64,000 nucleotides of DNA, taken from NCBI GenBank assembly GCA_009702045.1, contig WLIV01000008.1, positions 1-64,000 of the forward strand, given 5' to 3'. Numbering within the stretch: position 1 is the stretch's first letter; each line of letters opens with the position of its first letter. The translations under genes and the position numbers were made by a program. The notes beneath the pieces are model-generated. The model saw only the letters and a list, made by a program, of their open reading frames with translations. It did no database searches and had not been told where the DNA came from. This DNA comes from Actinomycetota bacterium (GTDB lineage Bacteria > Actinomycetota > Acidimicrobiia > Acidimicrobiales > Ilumatobacteraceae). This document shows, one piece after another, positions 34,998 through 43,678 of this stretch.

Positions 34998-37118
34998 TTA
35001 CTTCGCCGGCGGAAGGCCCAACGACCGGCGAAGGAACTCCAACTGGTGCAGGAGCAGGTGCTCGGCCACGACCTCCTGCGGCGTCATGTGTGTCACGCCC
35101 ACGAGCGGCAGCACCTCGTGGGGTTTACCGGCAGCGAGTAACGCGTTCGAGAGTTGCAGCGTGTGCGCGGCGACCACATTGTCGTCGGCCAGACCGTGCA
35201 CGAGTAGCAGCGGACGGGTGAGTTCGTCGGCGATCGGTAGCAGTGAACTGGCGGCGTACGGGCGAGCATCCACCGTCGGGTCGCCGAGGTAGCGCTCGGT
35301 GTAGTGCGTGTCGTAGAGCCGCCACTCGGTGACCGGCGCGCCCGCCACCGCAGCGTGGAACACATCGGGTCGGCGCAGCACGGCGAGCGCGGCGAGGTAC
35401 CCGCCGAAGCTCCAGCCGCGGATGCCCACCCGGGTGAGGTCGAGCGGATACTCCTGTGCCGCTGCGTGCAGCGCATCGACCAGGTCGTCGAGCGGGGCGG
35501 TTGCCAGGTCGTGCAACACGGCCCGTTCCCATTCGCTGCCGCGACCCGGTGTGCCGCGCCCGTCAGTGACCAACACCGCGAACCCCTGGTCGGCGAACCA
35601 CTGCGACGTGCAGTGAGCGTTGTGCGCGGCCACGGCGCGCAGCGCGTGCGGGCCGCCGTACGGATCGAGCAATACCGGGAGCGCCGGGCCGCCGTCATCG
35701 GCCGACCGGCCGGTGGGCAACAGGACGGCCGTGGCCAGACGCCGTTCGCCGTAATGGTGCAGGCGCACGTTCGGCGTGACCAGCGGCCGTTGGGCGAACG
35801 ACTCGATCGTGGGGCCGTCGAGCACACGGGTGAACGACCCCGGCTCGGACAGCACCGCAGTACGCAGCACGATCACGGGGGCGTCATCTGGTCCGCCGAT
35901 GACCGCATTGTGTACGCCTGGTTCGTCAGTGAGTGCTGAGGAGGTGCCATCGGCGCACCAGCGCCACACGTGCTGCACCGTGGCGTCGTCGATCGGGTTG
36001 GCGGTGAAGTACACAGTGTCGCCGCGCGAGCCGATCACTGCCCGCACCTGCTGGTCGACCGGTGTGACAGGTGTGCCGTCCACCATCAGGCGCCGTGCCC
36101 CATCGCGGTCGGCGGCCGTGATCAGTTGCCCGTCGACCAGCACGGCCGGTGTGCCGGGCACCAGTTCCACCCACGCCACATCGCCGTCGGCGGCGACCGG
36201 GCTGGTGTCGCCGAGGCGCGGGTCGGCCTCGAGCACCATCAGCGAACGCTGGTCTCGCGACTGCACGGTGAGCAGCAGTCGCTCGCTGCCGTCCCAGCGC
36301 ACATCGGCGAGGTACGGATAGGTGTCGCGGTCCCAGGTCACCTCGGTGCTGCCACCGTTCAACACGAGGACGTGCAGGGTGACCTTGGCATTGTTCGAAC
36401 CGGCTGCCGGGTAGCGGATCTCGGTGGCCGGACGATCCGGGTTGGCGGGGTCGCCGATGTACCAGCGGCTGACGGGGGAGTTGTCCACCCGGCAGGCGGC
36501 GATGGCGGTGCCGTCGGGGCTCCACCAGTACCCCCGGAAGCGGTGCATCTCCTCGGCGGCGATGAACTCGGCGCTGCCCCACATCACCTCTGACTCGGCG
36601 GAATCGTCGCGTGATGGTCCGGCGAGCTCCCAACTCGTGCCGTCGAGTTCGGCGATGCGCAGCGAACGGCCGCTCACGTATGCCACGCGTGTGGCCACCG
36701 GGTCGGGGCGGGCGTCGAACACGGGACCCTCGACGGCCAGTTCGCGGGCCTTGCCGCTGACGAGGCCAGCCACGAACAGCCGACCGGCGAGCGTGAACGC
36801 GGTGACCGTGCCAGCGTGGTCGGTGGAGTAGCTGGTGATGCCTGAGGCGGCTTCGCGGGTTCGTTCACGGCGGGCACGTTCTGCGGCGGGAAGGTTCTCG
36901 TCGTCGAGCACTCCAAGGAGTTCCAACGGGTCGGCGACGAGGCGTTCGCTGTCCTGAGCGACATCGAGCACCCACAGGCAGTTCACCGGGTCGTCGCCGG
37001 CCCGGCTGCGCAGGAACGTGACGCGCAGTCCGTCGCGAGACACCGAGATGTCGCGCGGATCGCCGAGTGTGAGTCGTTGTGTGCGGGCGTACTGGCGGGG
37101 GAACGTGTCGTTGTCCAC
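34998..37118 (-). CDS. S9 family serine peptidase (dipeptidyl-peptidase IV-like)
   Basis: 706 residues. An N-terminal beta-propeller of about 430 residues with D-P-R-D-I-S-V-S-R-D-G, and E-E-M-H-R-F-R-G-Y-W-W-S-P-D-G with the paired Glu that binds the substrate N-terminus in DPP IV. The C-terminal alpha/beta hydrolase has Ser in G-W-S-F-G-G-Y, Asp in H-G-L-A-D-D-N-V and His in G-V-T-H-M. It should remove dipeptides. No signal peptide is visible, so it is probably cytoplasmic. It follows the nucleoside hydrolase gene by 12 bp. Confidence 0.92.
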   Translation of the reverse strand: MDNDTFPRQYARTQRLTLGDPRDISVSRDGLRVTFLRSRAGDDPVNCLWVLDVAQDSERLVADPLELLGVLDDENLPAAERARRERTREAASGITSYSTDHAGTVTAFTLAGRLFVAGLVSGKARELAVEGPVFDARPDPVATRVAYVSGRSLRIAELDGTSWELAGPSRDDSAESEVMWGSAEFIAAEEMHRFRGYWWSPDGTAIAACRVDNSPVSRWYIGDPANPDRPATEIRYPAAGSNNAKVTLHVLVLNGGSTEVTWDRDTYPYLADVRWDGSERLLLTVQSRDQRSLMVLEADPRLGDTSPVAADGDVAWVELVPGTPAVLVDGQLITAADRDGARRLMVDGTPVTPVDQQVRAVIGSRGDTVYFTANPIDDATVQHVWRWCADGTSSALTDEPGVHNAVIGGPDDAPVIVLRTAVLSEPGSFTRVLDGPTIESFAQRPLVTPNVRLHHYGERRLATAVLLPTGRSADDGGPALPVLLDPYGGPHALRAVAAHNAHCTSQWFADQGFAVLVTDGRGTPGRGSEWERAVLHDLATAPLDDLVDALHAAAQEYPLDLTRVGIRGWSFGGYLAALAVLRRPDVFHAAVAGAPVTEWRLYDTHYTERYLGDPTVDARPYAASSLLPIADELTRPLLLVHGLADDNVVAAHTLQLSNALLAAGKPHEVLPLVGVTHMTPQEVVAEHLLLHQLEFLRRSLGLPPAK

Positions 37119-37130
37119 GGTGCAGTCCGT

Positions 37131-38093
37131 TCAGTGGGAGAAATGGGCGATGGCGTCGACGATGACCTGCCATCCGGCATCGGCATCGATACCGGTGAGC
37201 ACATCGCAGTTCGCGTCGGGAACTTCCTTGAGATCGCGTTGGTCGATCACGGTCATGCCCGCGGTGCGCGTGCCGTGCGTCTCGATCTCGACGTGGGCGA
37301 ACTCGCGAGTGAACAGGTGCGGGTGGGTGAGCGCCATCACCGCACACGGATCATGCACCGCAGCGCCCTCAATGTGGCGATGGCGAGCGCGGTACGTGCC
37401 GCTGAAGAAGTCGAACAGGTCGGCCAGCACCACCGCGAGGTGCCCCGGGAGCGACCGCACCTGTTCGATGCGGTGTGGCAGTGCCTGGAACTGGTGGGTG
37501 ACGTCGAGGCCAGCCATGATCAGCGGCCCGCCGTAGGAGAACACCATGTCGGCGGCCTCGGGGTCGCACCAGATGTTGAACTCGGCCGCTGCCGTGCGGT
37601 TGCCGAACGTGCCGCCGCCCATCAGCGAGATGCCGGCGATGCGGTTGGCGAGGTCGGGTGCCGCGCGGAGTGCGAGCGCGATGTTGGTGAGCGGCCCGGT
37701 GGGCACCAACCAGATGCCCTCGCGCTGACGACAGGTCTCGATGATCCAGCCGACCGCATCGTGGCTGGCGGGTGGGCCACTCGGTTCGGGTAGATCGGCG
37801 CCGTCCATCCCGCTCTTGCCGTGCACGTAATCGGCATGGCGCGCAGGTCGCACGAGGGGTCGGTTGGCACCCGAGTGCACGGGGCAGTCGAGTTCGAGCA
37901 GATCGCGCATGATGATTGCGTTGCGGGTGGTGGCCGACAGCGGTGCGTTGCCGGCGATGGTGGTGATGCCGACGAGTTCGGTGTGCTTGGCCGCGACGAC
38001 GATTGCGATCGCGTCGTCGTGACCGGGATCGCAGTCGATGATGATCGGAAGGGGCCGCGACGGAGTCGCAGAGACAGAGACGGAGGGCGACAT
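37131..38093 (-). CDS. Inosine-uridine-type nucleoside hydrolase
   Basis: 320 residues. The calcium-binding family motif D-C-D-P-G-H-D-D-A opens the protein (about residue 19), and N-I-W-C-D-P-E-A-A-D carries a further metal Asp. The enzyme splits ribonucleosides into base and ribose for salvage. ATG 38093 was preferred because the upstream part of the frame covers the promoter and start of the divergent lipoprotein gene. It is placed first in an operon with an S9 peptidase, which suggests use of scavenged cell material. Confidence 0.92.
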   Translation of the reverse strand: MSPSVSVSATPSRPLPIIIDCDPGHDDAIAIVVAAKHTELVGITTIAGNAPLSATTRNAIIMRDLLELDCPVHSGANRPLVRPARHADYVHGKSGMDGADLPEPSGPPASHDAVGWIIETCRQREGIWLVPTGPLTNIALALRAAPDLANRIAGISLMGGGTFGNRTAAAEFNIWCDPEAADMVFSYGGPLIMAGLDVTHQFQALPHRIEQVRSLPGHLAVVLADLFDFFSGTYRARHRHIEGAAVHDPCAVMALTHPHLFTREFAHVEIETHGTRTAGMTVIDQRDLKEVPDANCDVLTGIDADAGWQVIVDAIAHFSH

Positions 38094-38114
38094 ATCCCCA
38101 GAGCTTGCCACCGT

Positions 38115-38120
38115 TACGCT
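38115..38120 (+). promoter_or_regulatory. -10 box of a lipoprotein gene (leaderless)
   Basis: TACGCT ends 7 bases before GTG 38128. It decides this GTG over frames that start inside the nucleoside hydrolase gene. Confidence 0.55.
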
Positions 38121-38127
38121 CGCCCTC

Positions 38128-38853
38128 GTGAGGTCGACGCGTCCGGTGCTCCTGTGCGGGGCACTGCTGTCGCTTGTGGCGTGTGCCGATGTCACCGCCG
38201 GACCGACCACCACGACATCGGTGGGAACCGTACTGACGGCCGTCCCCGCCAGCGTCGACACGGCTGGCGACAGTGTCCCGGAGACCGGCAGCGTGGGCGT
38301 TCCCGGCCTCGACGACCCCGATGCGTTCTGCGCTGCGTGGGCGGTCTACGGCGGAACGTTGCAGGCCATCGGCGTGGCGCAGGCCTTCGGTGGGTTGTCG
38401 AGTCTGGAGATCGCCCGGTTGGAAGTGGTGGCGTCGGTCTCGCTGGTGGCCGCGGTCGATGCAGTGGGCCGTCGCTGGCCCGCCGACATCCTGGGCGACC
38501 AGTCCGTGGTGCTCACCAACCTGATCGGTCCTTACGGTCGTCGAGCGCAGAAGGCGCTCACGATGCTGACGGATGCGGGTGCCACCGAACTCCAGTTGCA
38601 ACAGTTCCAGCAACTCTGGGACAACGCGTTGCGCTCCCGTCGCGCCGATGAGCCGGTGATCACGCTCGCACCACTGCCGTCCGAGCTCGAGGATCTGGTG
38701 AAGGTCGTCGCCGCGCAGTTCGATGCTGCCGTCACCCCGTTCGCCGATGATCCGAGTCTGAATGTCGACTCCGTGGAGGTGCCACGGACGTACACCTATT
38801 TGGCCGAGCACTGCCCCGACCTCGCCTCCAGCGGCCTCGGCGACGCCGTCTGA
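38128..38853 (+). CDS. Uncharacterised lipoprotein
   Basis: 241 residues. The signal peptide ends in L-V-A-C (Cys 18), followed by a Thr-rich stretch and a mostly helical domain with D-D-P-D-A-F-C-A-A-W near residue 73 and a late E-H-C-P near the C-terminus; the two Cys may form a disulphide. The helical D-x-F-C-x-x-W start is seen in many actinobacterial surface lipoproteins of unknown role. It is divergent from the nucleoside hydrolase. Confidence 0.78.
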   Translation: MRSTRPVLLCGALLSLVACADVTAGPTTTTSVGTVLTAVPASVDTAGDSVPETGSVGVPGLDDPDAFCAAWAVYGGTLQAIGVAQAFGGLSSLEIARLEVVASVSLVAAVDAVGRRWPADILGDQSVVLTNLIGPYGRRAQKALTMLTDAGATELQLQQFQQLWDNALRSRRADEPVITLAPLPSELEDLVKVVAAQFDAAVTPFADDPSLNVDSVEVPRTYTYLAEHCPDLASSGLGDAV

Positions 38854-39018
38854 GCGCGCCTTCGCTGCTGCGTCGCCGGCAGGTCTGGGCGCGTTGCGAG
38901 GTCGGGCGCGGTTTGCGACACGGTGGCGAGAGCGTGCCCGACCCTGCGCGGAACTCGTAAGGCCCCGCCCAGAACGAACCGAAAACGCTACGAACAACCC
39001 GCAACGCCATCAAGATCA

Positions 39019-39555
39019 TCACCCATGCAGTTCTGCGTCGAGCCCAGTGGCCCCGATTGAGCGGAGTTCCTTCGCGAGCGCTAGAGCGGTCAAGCAAGCC
39101 GACTCCTTCGGGTCCAGCGAGAACATGTACGACATCGTGTCCCTCGGTAGGCGATACACACGAGGACCGCACTGCACCTCGATTCTGTGCGGCTGGGTCT
39201 TTGCGCGGCGAAGCCACAGCGTTCCGACGGGCGCAGCGACCGCGGCTACAGCCATAACATCCGCCAGGGGCACCGACCACCGGGTGACGCCCCCGAACCG
39301 AAGCCGCAACACGCCAGCGGAGACGAACAGTCCGGTCCTCCTGCCGACCACGAGCAAGGGCACGCAGAGCGCCCCAGCCAACAGGTGGGTCGCCAGCGGT
39401 GACCTTGCGATAGCCAGCACCGATTGAGAGGCGCCGGCCAGGATCAGACAACTGTCGTACCAGACGAACATCGGTCCCGATCGGCCATTCTTGATCGTCA
39501 CCGTCAGCGGGACTGACGCACGCCCGGACATTGAGGTCTCAGCGCCACCAGTCAC
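39019..39555 (-). CDS. Hypothetical membrane protein with a PH-like C-terminal region
   Basis: 178 residues from GTG 39555 (ATG 39531 is an alternative). Two hydrophobic segments at about residues 35-70 are followed by a beta-rich stretch, L-F-V-S-A-G-V-L-R-L-R-F-G-G-V-T-R-W-S-V-P-L-A-D-V, the usual layout of small bacterial PH-domain membrane proteins. No function can be given. It lies between intergenic gaps in an accessory stretch next to hicAB. Confidence 0.55.
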   Translation of the reverse strand: MTGGAETSMSGRASVPLTVTIKNGRSGPMFVWYDSCLILAGASQSVLAIARSPLATHLLAGALCVPLLVVGRRTGLFVSAGVLRLRFGGVTRWSVPLADVMAVAAVAAPVGTLWLRRAKTQPHRIEVQCGPRVYRLPRDTMSYMFSLDPKESACLTALALAKELRSIGATGLDAELHG

Positions 39556-39583
39556 TCTCCATCAGGCAGTTCCGCGTGGTGAG

Positions 39584-39973
39584 TCAGCTCGCTTCGAGTA
39601 GTTGGTGGACGCGCTGGTGAGAGAGGCCGAGCAGTTCGGCGGCGTCGCGCCGGCTGAGTCCGAGGTCTGTGAGTGACTTGACGGCTTCGACGGTCTGCTG
39701 TTGTGCCTTTGCTCCCGCACGCTCGGCAGCGCTGCGTGCGCGGACGACGTCATCGGCGACTGAGGCCAGCGCTGCCGGGAACTGGTCACGAACGCGCAGC
39801 TGCGCAGCGTCCGTGTCGAGCCACAGCGCGAGCGCTTCGCGGATGCGGCTCTGAGCCTGCCGGATGCTGCGCCCGTAGGTCTGGCAACCGGTGAGTCCTT
39901 TGATGCGAACGTTCCACGCGTTGTCGTCAGCGTCGTGGTCGTAGATCGCGGTGTACGTCTTGTGCGAGGTCAT
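39584..39973 (-). CDS. hicB: HicB-family antitoxin with C-terminal helix-turn-helix
   Basis: 129 residues from ATG 39973. The N-terminal RNase H-like HicB fold shows Y-T-A-I-Y-D-H-D-A-D-D-N-A-W and G-L-T-G-C-Q-T-Y-G-R-S. The C-terminus has a DNA-binding helix-turn-helix, L-S-R-R-D-A-A-E-L-L-G-L-S-H-Q-R-V-H. It should neutralise HicA and repress the pair. The start is chosen because its ATGA overlaps the natural stop of the upstream toxin reading frame; ATG 39982 is in frame but inside hicA. Confidence 0.85.
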   Translation of the reverse strand: MTSHKTYTAIYDHDADDNAWNVRIKGLTGCQTYGRSIRQAQSRIREALALWLDTDAAQLRVRDQFPAALASVADDVVRARSAAERAGAKAQQQTVEAVKSLTDLGLSRRDAAELLGLSHQRVHQLLEAS

Positions 39974-40174
39974 CGAAGCCATCCTTTCCCGAGACAGGGT
40001 TCGAGAGCTCGTTCAATCGATCGGAGCGTGCCGTTCGGGATGTCCTACCCTCGGGTGGACTGGGATCACGGTCTGGCATCCGCCAGGACACCGGATCATG
40101 ACGTGAGAGCCACGCTGGCGAAGCTGCACGCAGTCTGCGCGCTCCACCAGTCGAAGAACATCTCTTCCTGTCAT
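39970..40174 (-). pseudogene. hicA: HicA-family mRNA interferase toxin, frameshifted
   Basis: From ATG 40174 the frame reads M-T-G-R-D-V-L-R-L-V-E-R-A-D then R-Q-R-G-S-H-V-M-I-R and V-I-P-V-H-P-R, the HicA double-stranded RNA-binding fold with its catalytic G-S-H histidine. It then runs into unrelated sequence and stops after 53 codons. Shifting frame by one base at about 40047 gives D-I-P-N-G-T-L-R-S-I-E-R-A-L-E and K-G-W-L-R, the expected HicA end, with a stop overlapping hicB. The intact protein would be about 67 residues. One extra T (minus strand) explains everything; a sequencing error is the alternative. Confidence 0.82.
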
Positions 40175-40176
40175 GC

Positions 40177-40192
40177 GTCTACTGTACTAGAC
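40177..40192 (-). promoter_or_regulatory. hicAB promoter and probable HicB operator
   Basis: The dyad GTCTA...TAGAC overlaps the -10 box TACAGT (40181-40186, minus strand), which ends 6 bases before the hicA ATG. A repressor bound here would block the promoter directly. Confidence 0.6.
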
Positions 40193-40257
40193 GGGTCGAG
40201 TAACCTGCTACCCGCACCTATTGCCTTTATGGGCGCTCGACGCCGAAACGAAACGGA

Positions 40258-41748
40258 TCAGCCAGCCGTGAGGGTGCCGTCGGCGGCGAGCACCACAGCG
40301 CGGCCGACCCATTCGCCCACGCACATCGCTGCGGCGAGATCCGTGTCGCTGGAAGTGGCCCAGGCGCGGCGGCCGTCGGGCAGCAGGCAGGCCGCCAGCG
40401 CCGTTTCCGGTTCGCCCGTGCGTGAGTGCATCACGGTGTATGCCTCGATCGTCGCCGGGCCGGCGGCCTCGGCTGCATCGGCCAGTTCGCGGCGGGGCAT
40501 CGCGTCGATCTCGGCTTGCGGGTATTCGAAGCGGAAACCCTCCGGGTGCTCGGGGGGAGTGGTGCTGTACACGCCGAATGCGTGCTTGGTGGCGTAGCCG
40601 CCGTTGGCCCAGATCAGCCCCTTGCTTCCCGGCTGCGCGCGCAGGTCGTCCATCAGCGTGGCGATCGCGTGCATCACGTAGTTGTTCCACGGGCCGCCAG
40701 CGAAACACAGGCCGCCGGTACGGGTGAGCTGGCGATCGAGCGACAGGCCCAGGCTCTGCGCACCCAGCTGCACGGCGGACGGGAAGCACGAATAGAGGTC
40801 GACGAGGTCGATGTCGTCGATGGTGACGCCGGCCAGCGCCAGGGCCCGCTCGCCGCCAAGCCGCACGGCTGGGGTCTCGGCGAAGCTCCAACGGTTGCTG
40901 ATGTAGTTGTGCTCGTGGCAGTCGGTGCCCGAGTGCGGGAACACCCACCGGTCGCGGGGCACGCCCAGTGCCTCGGCACGCTCGACGCTGCACATAATGA
41001 GTGCCGCAGCCATGTCGACGTCGTTGTTGGAGACCATCGACTTCGTGTACGGGAAGCCGATGGTGCGGTTGCGGTCGGTCGGCGTGCGGATCTCGTCGGC
41101 GGTCTTGGCCTCGCGCAGCCAGGCGTTGGGGTTGGCCGCAGCCACCTCGCTGAACCGCGCCCACAACTCCGCGGCGACGGTGGTCTGTTCGTCGACGGTG
41201 CGGCCGGCGGCGGCACGAATCGCGGTCTCGAACATCGGGTAGACCTGCACGGGCATGGTGATGCCGCGCTCGCGCTCGACCGGGTGGTTCATCTCCAGGT
41301 CTTCGCCCAACAGGCGCGGCATGCGCCCCTGGGGCGCCTTCGGCCAGGGCAGCTCGGCCCCGGCGGCGCGGGCGCGCATGCGGGTGCGCCACGACTCGCC
41401 ACCGGCAATGACCACCAGGTCGGCGTCGCCGCGCTGGATGTCGAGGGCAGTGCTGTTCACCAGGGTCTGCGGGCTGTTGCCGCCCATCGTGGTGACCGCG
41501 GTGTCGTTCGCTTCCAGCCCCAAACGGTCGGCCAGTACCCACCCGGGGTCGCCATAGCGCCAGCTCAGCAGGCCCACCACACGCCAGGAGTCGGGCTGCG
41601 GCACCGTGCCGAGACCGGCGTCGGTGGCGGCCAGTTTCACTGCTTCGGCCATCAGTGCCGACGCGTCGAGCGCGTCGTCGAGTCCCTTGGCGCGGTGCTG
41701 GAATTGGCCCGCGCCGATCAGGACGGGGGTGCGGGGGTCGAGCGTCAT
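40258..41748 (-). CDS. Thiolase-fold acetyl-CoA acetyltransferase-like protein
   Basis: 496 residues. The thiolase fold is visible (T-P-V-L-I-G-A-G-Q-F, D-L-V-V-I-A-G-G-E-S, D-D-I-D-L-V-D-L-Y-S-C-F-P-S-A-V, G-G-L-C-F-A-G-G-P-W-N-N-Y). It belongs to the SCP2/acetyl-CoA acetyltransferase-like branch used in lipid or steroid breakdown in actinobacteria. At the place of the nucleophilic Cys it reads G-N-S-P-Q-T-L-V-N without Cys, so true thiolytic activity is doubtful. ATG 41748 (M-T-L-D-P-R) is preferred; TACCCT stands 8 bases upstream. Confidence 0.82.
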   Translation of the reverse strand: MTLDPRTPVLIGAGQFQHRAKGLDDALDASALMAEAVKLAATDAGLGTVPQPDSWRVVGLLSWRYGDPGWVLADRLGLEANDTAVTTMGGNSPQTLVNSTALDIQRGDADLVVIAGGESWRTRMRARAAGAELPWPKAPQGRMPRLLGEDLEMNHPVERERGITMPVQVYPMFETAIRAAAGRTVDEQTTVAAELWARFSEVAAANPNAWLREAKTADEIRTPTDRNRTIGFPYTKSMVSNNDVDMAAALIMCSVERAEALGVPRDRWVFPHSGTDCHEHNYISNRWSFAETPAVRLGGERALALAGVTIDDIDLVDLYSCFPSAVQLGAQSLGLSLDRQLTRTGGLCFAGGPWNNYVMHAIATLMDDLRAQPGSKGLIWANGGYATKHAFGVYSTTPPEHPEGFRFEYPQAEIDAMPRRELADAAEAAGPATIEAYTVMHSRTGEPETALAACLLPDGRRAWATSSDTDLAAAMCVGEWVGRAVVLAADGTLTAG

Positions 41749-41842
41749 GGGACCACAGGGTAAGTACACCCGGGCATGACCGACGAACCCGTGGTGGTGA
41801 ACAGTCCGTCAAACGCACTGTGGCCGTCGGCAGGCGCACATC

Positions 41843-41848
41843 TACACT
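41843..41848 (+). promoter_or_regulatory. -10 box of rpiB (leaderless)
   Basis: TACACT ends 7 bases before ATG 41856. Confidence 0.55.
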
Positions 41849-41855
41849 CGCTGCG

Positions 41856-42347
41856 ATGTCACGTATCGCGATCGGTTCCGACCATGCCGGCTTCGACCTC
41901 AAAGCGCACCTCGTAGGTGTGCTGCAGGGTGAGGGGCACGATGTGCTCGACCTGGGCACCCACAGCACCGAGAGTTGCGACTACCCGCCGTTCTGCGCTG
42001 CCGTCGGCCGAGCTGTCCGCGACGGTGAAGCCGAGTTCGGCATCGTCCTGGGTGGCAGTGGTCAGGGTGAGCAGTTGGCCGCCAACAAGGTGCACGGCGT
42101 CCGTGCCGCCTTGTGTAACGACCTCTACACCGCCCGCATGGCCCGCTCGCACAACGACGCCAACGTGCTCAGCATCGGTGGTCGCGTCGTGGGCATCGGT
42201 CTCGCCGAGGAGATCCTCGCCACCTTCCTCGCCACACCGTTCGAAGGCGGCCGTCACGCCCGCCGCGTCGAGCAGATCATGGCCATCGAGCAAGAAGAAT
42301 CAGCCCGCGCTGCCGACCGGCAGTCCAGCCCCGTCACGGAGTCCTGA
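41856..42347 (+). CDS. rpiB: Ribose-5-phosphate isomerase B
   Basis: 163 residues. It interconverts ribose 5-phosphate and ribulose 5-phosphate in the pentose phosphate pathway. [10 protein letters not shown] opens the protein. The active-site loop reads [15 protein letters not shown]: it lacks the Cys of E. coli RpiB and has the Glu that serves as base in the M. tuberculosis enzyme. The first gene of a unit with glyA, which begins 1 bp after its stop. Confidence 0.94.
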   Translation: MSRIAIGSDHAGFDLKAHLVGVLQGEGHDVLDLGTHSTESCDYPPFCAAVGRAVRDGEAEFGIVLGGSGQGEQLAANKVHGVRAALCNDLYTARMARSHNDANVLSIGGRVVGIGLAEEILATFLATPFEGGRHARRVEQIMAIEQEESARAADRQSSPVTES

Positions 42348-42348
42348 C

Positions 42349-43596
42349 ATGCCGTTCCCGAGCGACACCAATCCCGACACCCAGCTGTTCGACCTGATCG
42401 ACCAGGAGGTACAGCGCCAGTGCACCGGCCTGCAGCTCATCGCCAGCGAGAACTTCACCTCGCCGGCGGTCATGCGGGCGGTGGGCAGCGCGCTCACCAA
42501 CAAGTACGCCGAGGGTTACCCGGGTAAGCGCTACTACGGCGGCAACCTCATCGTCGACGAGATCGAGGCGCTGGCCATCGAGCGCGTGAAGCGCATCTTC
42601 GGCGCCGACCACGCCAACGTGCAGCCGCACAGTGGTGCCAACGCGAACATGTGCGCGTACCAAGCCATCCTCGAGGCTGGCGACACCGTGCTCGGTCTGT
42701 CGCTCGACCACGGCGGTCACCTCACACACGGTTCGCCGGTGAACGCCAGCGGCAAGCTGTACCACTTCGTGCCCTACAAGGTGGCCCCCGGTGACGAGCG
42801 CGTCGACATGGACCAGGTGCGCGACCTGGCGCTGCAGCACCGGCCGAAGCTGATCGTCGCCGGCACCACCAGTTACACCCGCCGCCTCGACCCGGCCGCG
42901 TTCAAGAGCATCGCCGACGAGGTCGGTGCGCTGTTCATGTTCGATGCCGCGCACATCGCCGGTCTCATCGCCGGTGGGCAACACCCGAACCCCGTGCCGT
43001 ACGCCGACATCGTGACGTTCACCACGCACAAGACGCTGCGCGGCCCGCGTGGCGGCTGCATCCTGTCCACCGCCGCGCTGGCCCCGGCCATCGACAAGGC
43101 CGTGTTCCCCGGTTGGCAGGGCGGCCCACTCGAGCACGTCATCGCCGGTAAGGCCGTCGCGTTTCACGAAGCGCTGCAGCCCGAGTTCCAGGACTACGCC
43201 GCGCAGATCGTGAAGAACGCCAGCGCACTCGCCGAAGGGCTGGTGCAGCAGGGGTTCCGTCTCGTCAGCGGTGGCACCGACATTCACATGATGGTCGTCG
43301 ACCTGCGGCCCTTCGACGCCGAGCTGACAGGCAAGGAAGCGCAAGCGGTGCTCGACCTCGGTGGCATCACGCTGAACAAGAACAGCATCCCCGACGACCC
43401 ACGCAGCCCATTCGTCACCAGCGGTGTGCGCATCGGCACCCCGTCGGTCACGACCCAGGGCATGAAGGAGCCGCAGATGGCGCAGATCGCCGAATTGACC
43501 GCTCGCGTGCTGCGGCACCGCCACGACGCTGCTGCAGTGGCCCAGGCCAAGGTCGAGGTCGCTGCCCTGTGTGCTCAGTTCCCTGCCTACGCCTGA
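42349..43596 (+). CDS. glyA: Serine hydroxymethyltransferase
   Basis: 415 residues. It exchanges serine and glycine with tetrahydrofolate, the main source of one-carbon units. The start [10 protein letters not shown] and [10 protein letters not shown] are strongly conserved; the PLP lysine is in [12 protein letters not shown]. It is complete. The ATG follows the rpiB stop by 1 bp. Confidence 0.97.
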   Translation: MPFPSDTNPDTQLFDLIDQEVQRQCTGLQLIASENFTSPAVMRAVGSALTNKYAEGYPGKRYYGGNLIVDEIEALAIERVKRIFGADHANVQPHSGANANMCAYQAILEAGDTVLGLSLDHGGHLTHGSPVNASGKLYHFVPYKVAPGDERVDMDQVRDLALQHRPKLIVAGTTSYTRRLDPAAFKSIADEVGALFMFDAAHIAGLIAGGQHPNPVPYADIVTFTTHKTLRGPRGGCILSTAALAPAIDKAVFPGWQGGPLEHVIAGKAVAFHEALQPEFQDYAAQIVKNASALAEGLVQQGFRLVSGGTDIHMMVVDLRPFDAELTGKEAQAVLDLGGITLNKNSIPDDPRSPFVTSGVRIGTPSVTTQGMKEPQMAQIAELTARVLRHRHDAAAVAQAKVEVAALCAQFPAYA

Positions 43597-43610
43597 CGCT
43601 CTCTCGCCGC

Positions 43611-43631
43611 CACCCTCGCCTGAACAGGGTG
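43611..43631 (+). terminator. Weak hairpin after glyA
   Basis: CACCCT and AGGGTG pair around a 9-base loop just past the glyA stop. No T run follows, so termination is doubtful. Confidence 0.3.
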
Positions 43632-43637
43632 TATCGC

Positions 43638-43643
43638 TAGAGT
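43638..43643 (+). promoter_or_regulatory. -10 box of the leader peptide and wecA/tagO-like gene
   Basis: TAGAGT ends 8 bases before GTG 43652, the start of a nine-codon open frame. Confidence 0.5.
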
Positions 43644-43651
43644 TGGCGCTC

Positions 43652-43678
43652 GTGAGCGAAGTGGACCTACAGCACTGA
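43652..43678 (+). CDS. Possible leaderless 8-residue leader peptide
   Basis: GTG-AGC-GAA-GTG-GAC-CTA-CAG-CAC-TGA. The stop overlaps the ATG of the transferase gene as TGATG, the arrangement of tight translational coupling. A leaderless short frame could deliver ribosomes to the ATG, which has no ribosome site of its own. It has no amino-acid run that would suggest classic attenuation. Confidence 0.4.
   Translation: MSEVDLQH

Noticed and set aside
37369-38997. 542-codon minus-strand frame over the nucleoside hydrolase
   Set aside because: Arg/His-rich shadow; the other frame has the full nucleoside hydrolase motifs.
39970-40174. hicA as an intact gene ending at the early stop
   Set aside because: The in-frame product loses the conserved G-T-L-R-S-I and W-L end of HicA, which is present one base out of frame.
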